A stretch of 12,818 nt of DNA, from assembly GCA_937901025.1 (NCBI GenBank), contig CALCGR010000148.1:1-12818 (forward strand), given 5' to 3'. The DNA comes from an uncultured Bacteroidales bacterium (GTDB taxonomy: Bacteria > Bacteroidota > Bacteroidia > Bacteroidales > Paludibacteraceae). Below are positions 1-6,871 of the stretch, piece after piece. Position numbers and translations under genes: made by a program. The notes under the pieces were generated by a model, which was not told the DNA's origin, ran no database searches, and saw only the letters and a program-made list of their open reading frames with translations. How positions within the stretch are numbered: the first letter of the stretch is position 1; each line of letters starts with the position of its first letter.

Positions 1-680
1 CGGTGCCACTTCATGAGCAGGGCGATGGAGTATGCGGTAAGTCCGTAGCCGGAAGAGGAGGTGCAGGAAGAGGTGAACATCACGTTGCCGGATTGGGTGA
101 TGTTCGTTTTATTCCATTTGACGCGCGTGCCGAAGTATCCGCGGGCAAAGTCACCTTTATACTCATCTGCCGGTTCAAAGACGGTACCTACCGAATAGCT
201 CGGGAAGTCGGATTTACCCAATTTGTTACCGGCATAAGCATAGTCGGGGTGATTGGTTTCGCCGAAGGGGTGGTTACTGCGTTTGCTGTTCACGTACCCA
301 TCGGTAGGAACGAGATGGAAGAGGTCGGCACCTATACCGCTGGTACTACCCCCAAACCAGGATTTAGGGATGGAGTGCTCTCTATTATAACAACTACACT
401 CTTTTTTTGCTTGCCCACACTGATTCTTACTATATGTAAAATTACAATTGCTATACATATCCCATATTTGGTTTGTACCCGGATGAACATCCGTAACAGC
501 AAAAGCGTCCCACAAGTCCCCATAGGATAGGCCTTTATAGCCCTTATTCGCGATAGTGGATAGTTGGTCAAAGAGGGTTTGCGCTTTCTTCCCGTCGAGG
601 TTGGCATAATGCCCGTCCTTCGGCGCCGCTAACAGGGGAAGGCAGCAAAAGAGGAGAATCGATGTGATAACACGTTTCAT
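1..680 (-). CDS. Secreted endonuclease I family nuclease (partial, 3' end outside window)
   Basis: The minus-strand frame from the ATG at 680 stays open to the window edge, giving about 226 residues with the C-terminus missing. Residues 1-19 are a classic signal peptide (MKR, a hydrophobic stretch, then LLAAP), so the protein is exported. Residues 98-108 read YNREHSIPKSW, the signature of the endonuclease I / EndA-like family (PF04231), which cuts DNA or RNA non-specifically with a divalent metal; H102 should be the general base. Further family marks are DLFHLVPTDGYVN (119-131), the following NSKRSNHPFGE and a Cys-rich stretch near 95-97. Known members serve nutrient scavenging or degradation of extracellular DNA; that role is inferred here. 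The ATG lies six bases beyond the mature 3' end of tRNA-Pro, with no promoter of its own visible, so it is probably transcribed with the tRNA. The signal peptide makes the start secure. Confidence 0.88.
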   Translation of the reverse strand, partial: MKRVITSILLFCCLPLLAAPKDGHYANLDGKKAQTLFDQLSTIANKGYKGLSYGDLWDAFAVTDVHPGTNQIWDMYSNCNFTYSKNQCGQAKKECSCYNREHSIPKSWFGGSTSGIGADLFHLVPTDGYVNSKRSNHPFGETNHPDYAYAGNKLGKSDFPSYSVGTVFEPADEYKGDFARGYFGTRVKWNKTNITQSGNVMFTSSCTSSSGYGLTAYSIALLMKWH

Positions 681-686
681 GATTAG

Positions 687-761
687 TCGGGATAGCGAGA
701 TTCGAACTCACGACCTCCTGCTCCCAAAGCAGGCATTCTAACCGGGCTGAACTATATCCCG
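687..761 (-). tRNA. tRNA-Pro (anticodon TGG)
   Basis: The minus strand folds as a 75-base tRNA. The 7-bp acceptor stem pairs CGGGATA (761-755) with TATCCCG (694-688), with discriminator A at 687. The anticodon stem pairs CCTGC (733-729) with GCAGG (721-717). The seven-base loop TTTGGGA carries anticodon TGG at 726-724, which reads proline CCA and related codons. The T arm contains GTTCGAAT. CCA is not encoded: the next bases are CTAATC and then the ATG of the endonuclease gene, so the CCA end must be added after processing. Confidence 0.95.
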
Positions 762-784
762 AGGCTTTCCGAAGAAAGCGAGTG

Positions 785-816
785 CAAAGGTACGACTTTT
801 TTTTCGTATTTGCAAA
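785..816 (-). promoter_or_regulatory. Bacteroidota-type promoter for tRNA-Pro and endonuclease gene
   Basis: On the minus strand, a -33 TTTG box (816-813) and a -7 TACCTTTG box (792-785) match the Bacteroidota consensus TTTG / TAnnTTTG with a 20-base spacer that includes an eight-A tract. Transcription should start around 778, about 17 bases before the tRNA. The -33 box lies within a perfect 12-bp palindrome, TATTTGCAAATA (807-818). It begins 15 bases after the trpS stop, and no clear rho-independent terminator separates trpS from it. Confidence 0.72.
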
Positions 817-830
817 TATTTCTGCAATTT

Positions 831-1925
831 TTACGCATTTTCCTCTTTTCTGAGGGCTATTTGTTCCTTCAGGAAGTCAGGATCATCGAAATAATCGATG
901 CGCATTGCGTGGCGCACCTGAGCGATATTCGCTTGGGCGACGGAGCGGGCATAAGCAGTGCCTTGTTTAAGGACATCGAGCACATAGGGCAGGTTTTGTT
1001 CGAGCTGAGCGCGCCGCTCGCGGATGGGGCTTAGACGGTCGTTGAGGACAGCGAACAGGAACTTCTTACACGTGCCGTCGCCGAGTCCGCCGCGGGTATA
1101 GTGGTCCTTCATCTCTTGGAGGTTCTTATAGTCGGGCAGGAAACGGGGGAAATCGCTATCGAGGGCGAAAGCATCGAGGTACGTGAAGACGGTGTTCCCC
1201 TCCAAGTGACCGGGTTGAGCGATCTCGAGGTGGAGCGGGTCGGTGAACATCGAGTTGACTTTCTTCTTCAGTTCTTTCTCGGAGTCAGCGAGGTAGATGC
1301 AGTTGCCCAGGGACTTAGACATCTTCGCTTTCCCGTCGGTACCGGGCAGGCGCATACACGCCTCGTTATCCGGCAATAGGACTTGGCACTCATTGAGCAC
1401 CTCTCCATAGCAGTGGTTGAAACGACGCACGATCTCGTTAGTGAGTTCGATCATCGGCTTTTGGTCCTCGCCCACGGGTACGGTGGTACCATGGAAAAGG
1501 GTGATATCCGCGGCTTGGGAGACGGGATAGCAGAAGAACCCGACGGGTATGTCGGCTTCGAAATTACGCATCTTAATCTCTGTCTTAACGGTCGGGTTGC
1601 GTTGTACGCGACTGACGGTGGTGAGGTTCATATAATAGAACGCCAGTTCGGTGAGTTCGGGTACTTGCGACTGCACGAAGATATGGCATTTCGCAGGATC
1701 GAGTCCGGCGGCGAGGTAGTCAAGGGCGACTTCGAGTACGTTTTGTCGGATCTTATTGGGGTTATCGGCATTATCGGTGAGGGCTTGTGCGTCCGCAATC
1801 ATGATGAAGATATCATCATATTCGCCTTTGTTTTGCAGTTCAACACGGCGGCGCAAGGAGCCTACATAGTGTCCGATATGCAGTTTACCGGTAGGGCGGT
1901 CGCCCGTAAGAATGATTTTTTTCAT
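831..1925 (-). CDS. trpS: Tryptophanyl-tRNA synthetase
   Basis: Class I aminoacyl-tRNA synthetase that charges tRNA-Trp with tryptophan in the cytoplasm. The 364-residue protein has the expected order: TGDRPTGKLHIGHYVGS at 7-23 with the HIGH motif at 16-19, the PVGEDQKPMIEL segment near 150-161 typical of TrpRS, and KMSKS at 201-205 in a complete Rossmann-fold catalytic core. Length is slightly above the usual 330-350 residues. It is the last gene of the minus-strand run gcvP-yitT-OMT-lrp-trpS; its ATG lies four bases after the stop of the Lrp-family gene, which implies translation from the same message. The only promoter seen for it is the one before gcvP. No tryptophan-type leader peptide or T-box is visible, and there is no room for one. 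Confidence 0.96.
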   Translation of the reverse strand: MKKIILTGDRPTGKLHIGHYVGSLRRRVELQNKGEYDDIFIMIADAQALTDNADNPNKIRQNVLEVALDYLAAGLDPAKCHIFVQSQVPELTELAFYYMNLTTVSRVQRNPTVKTEIKMRNFEADIPVGFFCYPVSQAADITLFHGTTVPVGEDQKPMIELTNEIVRRFNHCYGEVLNECQVLLPDNEACMRLPGTDGKAKMSKSLGNCIYLADSEKELKKKVNSMFTDPLHLEIAQPGHLEGNTVFTYLDAFALDSDFPRFLPDYKNLQEMKDHYTRGGLGDGTCKKFLFAVLNDRLSPIRERRAQLEQNLPYVLDVLKQGTAYARSVAQANIAQVRHAMRIDYFDDPDFLKEQIALRKEENA

Positions 1926-1929
1926 AATC

Positions 1930-2388
1930 TTATAAAATGGGGAGAGGACGCGATATCTTCTGGTCGAGGATAGCGAGCGTCTCAGTATTCATTACATGGG
2001 GGATGGATAACAGTTTATCGTTCAGCAGGTGGAGCAGATGGGCATTATCACGGGCATAGAGTTTGACCATCATACCATATGCTCCTAAGGTGAAGACGGA
2101 CTCTACGACTTCAGGGATGGACTCAAGTTCCTTGCTCACGGAGTTATAGGCCTTACCGGTGTCAAGCATAAGTCCGACATAAGCGCAGAGGTTAAACCCA
2201 AGGTGTTGGGGGTTGACTTGGTAGCCGGAGCCGAGAAGGGTGCCGTTGTCGAACATCTTCTGCACGCGTTGGTGAACAGCGGCCCGGCTGACGCCGCAGA
2301 CTTCGGCTATCTCGCTGAAGGGTTTGCGGGCGTTTTGGGAGATGATAGAGAGGATCTTACGATCCAGTTCGTCTAAAGAATTTTCCAT
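1930..2388 (-). CDS. Lrp/AsnC family transcriptional regulator
   Basis: A 152-residue DNA-binding regulator of usual Lrp/AsnC length. The N-terminal part (about residues 5-50) is the winged HTH, beginning LDELDRKILSIISQNAR and with the recognition region VCGVSRAAVHQRVQKM at 30-45. The C-terminal ligand-binding RAM domain (about 68-145) carries the typical TLGAYGMMVKLYARD segment. Family members bind amino acids, assemble as octamers and control amino-acid metabolism; Lrp controls the gcv genes in enteric bacteria. Here the gene sits in the same operon as gcvP and next to trpS (6 bases after the methyltransferase stop, 4 before the trpS ATG). That makes an amino-acid effector such as glycine, serine or tryptophan plausible, though nothing in the sequence shows which. 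Confidence 0.93.
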   Translation of the reverse strand: MENSLDELDRKILSIISQNARKPFSEIAEVCGVSRAAVHQRVQKMFDNGTLLGSGYQVNPQHLGFNLCAYVGLMLDTGKAYNSVSKELESIPEVVESVFTLGAYGMMVKLYARDNAHLLHLLNDKLLSIPHVMNTETLAILDQKISRPLPIL

Positions 2389-2394
2389 ATTGAG

Positions 2395-3033
2395 TTATTT
2401 TTTGATTATTCGTATGAGGGTCAGTCCGTCGCGTAAAGGTACGATGACTTGTTCGAGTCGAGGGTCGGCTGCAACCTTATCGTTGAAGGCGCGCAAGCCG
2501 AGGGTCTGTTTATCCTTATCGTAAGCAGGATCGATGATATGGCCACCCCAAAGGGTGTTGTCGGCGATGATCCATCCGTCACTCGCCATAAGGGGCAGGA
2601 CGGCATCGAGGTAAGCACTGTATTCGCGTTTATCGGCATCAATGAAACAGAGGTCAAAGGGTGCGTCTGTCTTGAGCGAAGCAAGCGTGGTGAGCGCATC
2701 GCCGAGGCGGAGTTCTATCTGTCGGCCAAGGGGCGAGAGGGAGAGGTTATGCCGAATGGTGTATTCCAATTCGTCGTTATGTTCGAGGGTAAGGAGCTGT
2801 CCGTCGGGTGTCAGTCCCTCAGCCAGGCACAGGGCGGAATAGCCGGTGAAGGTGCCTATTTCGAGGATACGGTTAGGATGGATCATCCGACTCAGGAAAG
2901 CGAGTACACGTCCTTGGACCGCCCCGGAGAGCATATGAGGATTGAGCACATTGACAGCGGTGTCGTGTTCGATGTACTTGAGGACCTCGGAGGGCCCAGA
3001 CGAGTGCTGTTCTATGTAGTCAGAGAGAGTCAT
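2395..3033 (-). CDS. Class I SAM-dependent O-methyltransferase (YrrM/COMT-like)
   Basis: A 212-residue cytoplasmic methyltransferase of the small cation-dependent O-methyltransferase family (PF01596). The SAM-binding motif I is LEIGTFTGYSA at 57-67. FIDADK at 130-135 and ADNTLWGG at 157-164 supply the acidic and Asn residues (D132, D158, N159) that bind the divalent metal in catechol/caffeoyl-CoA O-methyltransferase relatives. The substrate is unknown; some bacterial relatives modify tRNA (TrmR-like), others small catechols, and the sequence alone does not decide. The ATG overlaps the yitT stop by four bases (ATGA-type coupling), and the stop lies six bases before the Lrp gene, so it belongs to the gcvP operon. 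Confidence 0.9.
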   Translation of the reverse strand: MTLSDYIEQHSSGPSEVLKYIEHDTAVNVLNPHMLSGAVQGRVLAFLSRMIHPNRILEIGTFTGYSALCLAEGLTPDGQLLTLEHNDELEYTIRHNLSLSPLGRQIELRLGDALTTLASLKTDAPFDLCFIDADKREYSAYLDAVLPLMASDGWIIADNTLWGGHIIDPAYDKDKQTLGLRAFNDKVAADPRLEQVIVPLRDGLTLIRIIKK

Positions 3034-3917
3034 ATGCCTTTGATAGAATCGAAACCTAAGCCGAAAACCCCGGATGTCTGAGACTGGCTGACGAACGCGT
3101 CGGGGTCTATGTCGCGCACGATACGGAAGATCTTATTCACATCGTGGCGGTGCGCCAGGGTGGTGATGACCTTCATCGGTTGGTGGGAATAGCCGCCTTC
3201 GCCGTCGAGGATAGTGACACCGCGATCAGCTTGTGTCATAATAGCGTCGGCTATCTCGCGATAGTGTTTTTGGCTAAAGATAAAGAACTGCACGGACTGC
3301 CGAGTCTTGTTCATAACGACATCGATGGCGGTGGTCGCCATAAAAGTATAGGTAAGACCGAATAGCACTTTCTCAAGACTGTGTACCTCGGGTAAGAAAT
3401 ACGCTACACCGATGATAACGAGGTCGCAAAGGAAAAGGACGCGTCCAATGGGCTGGTGTTTATATTTATTGACGACCATAGCAATGATATCCGTACCACC
3501 GGTAGAGCCACCATTGAGATAGATGACAGCCAGACCTACGCCTACGAACAGCCCACCGACGACGACAGCCATAAATGGGTCGGTCATATCGGGCACCTTA
3601 GGAATCGGGACGAGCCACAGCCAGACCGCCATACAGATTACCCCGTATATCGTGCGAACGCAGAACCGCCAACCGACGGTTAGAACCGCCAGAACGAGCA
3701 GACCGGTGTTAATGACAAGGGAGGAGAGCCAGATAGGGATAGTCATCCCGGAGGCAAAATAGATAATTTCGCATATACCGGTGAGACCACCGCCTACGAT
3801 GGCGTGGGGTACGAGGATACGGTTAACGCCTACGGCGTAGGCACCAATGGCGATGGTGATGAGCAGATATTCGGCTATCTCGCTCAGCCATTTCTTATGC
3901 TGTTTGATGGGGTTCAT
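3030..3917 (-). CDS. YitT family membrane protein (DUF161/DUF2179)
   Basis: A 295-residue integral membrane protein. About five or six hydrophobic helices fill residues 15-210, including the conserved GGSTGGTDI motif at 136-144 between helices. The cytoplasmic C-terminal DUF2179 domain runs from about 218 to 285 and starts with the hallmark RGVTILDGEGGY at 222-233. This is the usual YitT layout and length. The transported substrate of the family is not established. Its ATG is three bases after the gcvP stop and its own stop overlaps the methyltransferase start, so it is co-translated with both. Its place in an amino-acid-linked operon hints at, but does not prove, an amino-acid-related role. 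Confidence 0.93.
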   Translation of the reverse strand: MNPIKQHKKWLSEIAEYLLITIAIGAYAVGVNRILVPHAIVGGGLTGICEIIYFASGMTIPIWLSSLVINTGLLVLAVLTVGWRFCVRTIYGVICMAVWLWLVPIPKVPDMTDPFMAVVVGGLFVGVGLAVIYLNGGSTGGTDIIAMVVNKYKHQPIGRVLFLCDLVIIGVAYFLPEVHSLEKVLFGLTYTFMATTAIDVVMNKTRQSVQFFIFSQKHYREIADAIMTQADRGVTILDGEGGYSHQPMKVITTLAHRHDVNKIFRIVRDIDPDAFVSQSQTSGVFGLGFDSIKGI

Positions 3918-3920
3918 AGT

Positions 3921-6734
3921 TTACTTATCTAGTTTAGCGACTAAGTTTCGATCACCGAAGCCGTTATCCACGCGAGCGACGGGTACCCAGAACTTATTCA
4001 GGCGCACCCAATCGGTAGGATATGCCGCTTTCGTGCGAGAATAGGAATGATGCCATTCGTCGGCTACGATTTCATATTCTGGGTGCGGCGCATTGATGAG
4101 GACATTATCCTCGCGATTCGCGGTGCCGTTTTCCACTTCGCGTATCTCTTCTCGTATGGTAAGCAAGGCATCAATGAACTGATCGAGCTCGGCTTTAGAC
4201 TCGGATTCGGTAGGTTCAATCATGAGGGTACCGTGGACAGGGAAGGACAGCGTGGGAGCATGGTAACCAAAGTCCATGAGTCGCTTGGCTATATCAGACT
4301 CTGTGATACCTATTTCGTGGAACTGACGGCAATCGAGGATGAGTTCGTGCCCTACTCTGCCGTTAGCACCGGTATAGACGATGCCGTACGCCTCGCTCAG
4401 TTTCGCCGCCATATAGTTCGCGTTGAGAATAGCGGCAGCGGTAGCCTCTCGCAGGCCTTCGCCACCCATCATACGGATATAGCCATAAGAGATGAGGGCC
4501 ATATTCGCATTGCCGTAGAGGGCGGAACTGACGCGGTTCTTATCCTCGGTAGGCATCGAGGATGCCAGTTTCTCGTTACAACAGATAGCTCCTACACCGG
4601 GTCCGCCGCCGCCGTGGGGCGAGGCAAAGGACTTATGGAGATTGAGGTGACACACGTCCGCGCCAATGAAGGCGGGATTAGTGTAACCGATCTGGGCATT
4701 CATATTCGCGCCATCCATATAGACGAGGCCACCGTTCTGATGAATGATGTCGCACATCTCGCGAATCGCGGTCTCGAAGATCCCGTGGGTCGAAGGATAC
4801 GTGATCATACAGCCCGCAAGGACGTCTTTGTTCTCCTCGGCTTTGGCACGCCAGTCGTCGAGGTTCGTGTTCCCGTGTTCGTCGCAATCCACGACGAGGG
4901 GGGTGAACCCGGCTTGGACACAAGAGGCGGGATTGGTGCCGTGCGCCGACGCAGGGATAAGCAGGATGGTGCGTTGGGATTGCTTTGTTTTGCGCAAGTA
5001 GTCGCGCATCGTGATAAGTCCCGTATACTCGCCTGCGGCGCCGGAGGTGGGTTGTAGGTTACAAGCGGCAAAGCCGGTGATGACAGAGAGTTGGTGTCTG
5101 AGTTCCTCCAACATACGGGTATACCCGGCCGCTTGCGCTGCCGGCACCATAGGATGGACGTCGGTCCAAGCGGGCATGGTGATAGGGATCATAGTGGAGG
5201 CGGGGTTGAGTTTCATCGTACACGAGCCGAGGGGGATCATCGTATGCGCGAGGCTGATGTCCTTACGGTCGAGACGCTTAATATAACGCATCATCTCGGT
5301 CTCGGTATGGTAGCGTTGGAAGACGGCTTGTTGCAGGTAATCCACCTCGCGTACGTGCACCTCGTCGAGGGCCCAGATGTCGTCAAAGGCAGCATCATCG
5401 TCCTCGCATTGTGGCATCGCATCCGCGGCCTCGGCAAAGAGCGTGATGAGGGCATTCATAGCGGCAAGGTCGGTGGTCTCGTCGATACTGAGTCCTACCC
5501 ACCCTTCGGGAGCGTAATAGAGGTTGATATGGCGCTGCTCAGCCAGTTTGCGCAGGTTTTTAGGGTCGTCCACGCGAATCTTCAGAGTATCGAAGAACTC
5601 GATGTTCTCTTGCGTATAGCCATAGGCTTGGAGCATCTCGCTCAAGTAGGCGGCTTTATGGTGGATCGATTCGGCGATGGAGCGGATGCCCTCGGGTCCG
5701 TGATAGACGGCATACAGTCCCGCCATAATCGCACTGAGGGCTTCGGCGGTACAGATGTTCGAGGTGGCTTTCTCGCGTTTGATATGTTGTTCGCGTGTCT
5801 GCAGGGCGAGGCGATAGGCAGGGTGGTCATAAGCGTCTTTGCTAAGGCCGATGATCCGTCCGGGCATGTCGCGCTTAAACTCGTCGCGGGTCGCCATATA
5901 CCCGGCGGTAGGTCCGCCAAAGCCCATAGCTAAGCCGAAGCGTTGGGCGGTGCCGCAGACGATATCCGCATCAAGGGGATGCAGCAACGCCATCGCCATA
6001 AGGTCCTCGATGACGGTGACCTTCAGTCCCGCCTCGTGACAGCGGGTGATGAAAGGCTCATAGTCCTCGACGGAGCCGTCCGCATTCGGGCATTGGATAA
6101 TCGCACCGAAATAGTCGGCAGTAGGGTCAAAGTCCGCATAGGAGCCCATAACGAGTTCAATACCTTGTCCTGCGGCGCGGGTCTTCATCACACTCAGGGT
6201 GTTCGGGAAGATCGATTGGTCCACAAAGACCTTATGAACCTCGTTCTTCACTTGCTCGCGCGAGCGGAGGTTGCGCATCATCGTGACCGCCTCCGCCGCC
6301 GCGGTAGCCTCATCGAGGAGGGAGCAGTTGGCGAGGGGCAGACCGGTAAGGTCGCTCACCATCGTCTGAAAGACGAACAACGCCTCCAGACGACCTTGAC
6401 TGACCTCGGCTTGGTAGGGCGTATAACTCGTGTACCACACGGGATTCTCAAGTACGTTACGCTGAATGACAGCGGGTGTGATCGTCCCGTACCAGCCGCG
6501 CCCGATGAGAGTGAGCCAAGGCTGATTGGATTGCGAGAGACGGTAGAGAGACTGTAGGTGCTCGTGCTCGGAGAGAGGTCCATCCAGGGACAAGGGTTCG
6601 GGCAGCAGGATGTCGGAAGGCATCGTTTGCCCGATGAGTTCGTCCATGGAACGAACACCAAGGGTTTGGAGCATCTGAGTTTGGTCTTGTTCAGAAACGC
6701 CAATATGGCGGGAGGAGAGATACGCAGTTTTCAC
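3921..6734 (-). CDS. gcvP: Glycine dehydrogenase (decarboxylating), P-protein of the glycine cleavage system
   Basis: PLP enzyme that decarboxylates glycine and passes the aminomethyl group to the lipoyl arm of GcvH. At 937 residues it is the single-chain form with both halves fused, not the split GcvPA/GcvPB type. The N-terminal half begins with SSRHIG (7-12); the C-terminal half carries SLAHTMIPLGSCTMKLN (494-510) and HLNLHKSF (697-704), whose K701 is the expected PLP-binding lysine, followed by the glycine-rich GGGGPG (708-713). The start codon is GTG (6734-6732): the frame has a stop at 6758-6756 and no ATG before codon 21, and the family motif RHIG near the N-terminus requires this early start. 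The gene leads a five-gene minus-strand operon. The genes for GcvT, GcvH and Lpd are not in the window. Confidence 0.97.
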   Translation of the reverse strand: MKTAYLSSRHIGVSEQDQTQMLQTLGVRSMDELIGQTMPSDILLPEPLSLDGPLSEHEHLQSLYRLSQSNQPWLTLIGRGWYGTITPAVIQRNVLENPVWYTSYTPYQAEVSQGRLEALFVFQTMVSDLTGLPLANCSLLDEATAAAEAVTMMRNLRSREQVKNEVHKVFVDQSIFPNTLSVMKTRAAGQGIELVMGSYADFDPTADYFGAIIQCPNADGSVEDYEPFITRCHEAGLKVTVIEDLMAMALLHPLDADIVCGTAQRFGLAMGFGGPTAGYMATRDEFKRDMPGRIIGLSKDAYDHPAYRLALQTREQHIKREKATSNICTAEALSAIMAGLYAVYHGPEGIRSIAESIHHKAAYLSEMLQAYGYTQENIEFFDTLKIRVDDPKNLRKLAEQRHINLYYAPEGWVGLSIDETTDLAAMNALITLFAEAADAMPQCEDDDAAFDDIWALDEVHVREVDYLQQAVFQRYHTETEMMRYIKRLDRKDISLAHTMIPLGSCTMKLNPASTMIPITMPAWTDVHPMVPAAQAAGYTRMLEELRHQLSVITGFAACNLQPTSGAAGEYTGLITMRDYLRKTKQSQRTILLIPASAHGTNPASCVQAGFTPLVVDCDEHGNTNLDDWRAKAEENKDVLAGCMITYPSTHGIFETAIREMCDIIHQNGGLVYMDGANMNAQIGYTNPAFIGADVCHLNLHKSFASPHGGGGPGVGAICCNEKLASSMPTEDKNRVSSALYGNANMALISYGYIRMMGGEGLREATAAAILNANYMAAKLSEAYGIVYTGANGRVGHELILDCRQFHEIGITESDIAKRLMDFGYHAPTLSFPVHGTLMIEPTESESKAELDQFIDALLTIREEIREVENGTANREDNVLINAPHPEYEIVADEWHHSYSRTKAAYPTDWVRLNKFWVPVARVDNGFGDRNLVAKLDK

Positions 6735-6763
6735 GATTACAGGTATTTTACTTAATTATGCCG

Positions 6764-6795
6764 CAAAATTACGCATTTTTTTTGGAATATGCAAA
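6764..6795 (-). promoter_or_regulatory. gcvP: Bacteroidota-type promoter for the gcvP operon
   Basis: Reading the minus strand, the -33 box is TTTG (6795-6792) and the -7 box is TAATTTTG (6771-6764), a full match to TAnnTTTG, with a 20-base spacer holding an eight-A tract. Transcription should begin near 6757, giving a leader of about 23 bases before the GTG start. From -33 to just after -7 it is identical to the tRNA-Pro promoter at 26 of 33 positions. Its -33 box is one end of the near-palindrome at 6792-6814. Confidence 0.7.
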
Positions 6796-6814
6796 TTTTT
6801 TGCAAAAATATTTG
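6792..6814. promoter_or_regulatory. Near-palindrome between divergent gcvP and crp promoters (candidate operator)
   Basis: A central perfect palindrome TTTTTGCAAAAA (6797-6808) is flanked by CAAAT (6792-6796) and ATTTG (6810-6814), so the whole 23-base element is an inverted repeat apart from one extra T at 6809. Its outer ends are exactly the -33 boxes of the two divergent promoters. A dimeric regulator bound here would contact both; the adjacent Crp/Fnr-family gene is the obvious but unproven candidate. Chance symmetry in AT-rich DNA is a real alternative. Confidence 0.4.
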
Positions 6815-6842
6815 TGTATATGAGAAAAAAGTTGTACTTTTG
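6811..6842 (+). promoter_or_regulatory. Bacteroidota-type promoter for the Crp/Fnr-family regulator
   Basis: A -33 TTTG (6811-6814) and a -7 TACTTTTG (6835-6842) fit the Bacteroidota consensus exactly, with a 20-base spacer containing a six-A run. Transcription should start near 6849, giving a leader of roughly 23 bases before the ATG at 6872. From AAATATTTG through the TTTGC at the -7 box, 31 of 38 positions match the tRNA-Pro promoter on the other strand. Confidence 0.72.
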
Positions 6843-6871
6843 CGTCGCAAAACGCAGGTATTGGTCATATT

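Noticed and set aside
332..607. Minus-strand 91-codon frame overlapping the endonuclease gene
   Set aside because: The frame carrying the signal peptide and the YNREHS motif covers the same bases; this one has no family features.
762..830. Possible rho-independent terminator after trpS
   Set aside because: The only hairpin candidate (TTGCA...TGCAA near 811-828) is short, weak and overlaps the tRNA promoter; there is no GC-rich stem followed by a T run.
1926..2394. Tryptophan attenuator or T-box ahead of trpS
   Set aside because: Only four bases separate the Lrp-family stop from the trpS ATG, so no leader structure can fit.
4047..5057. Long plus-strand open frame opposite gcvP (336 codons); similar frames at 5091-5933 and 5943-6557
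   Set aside because: They lie fully antisense to a clear gcvP with intact motifs, show no recognisable domains, and reflect the codon bias of the opposite strand.
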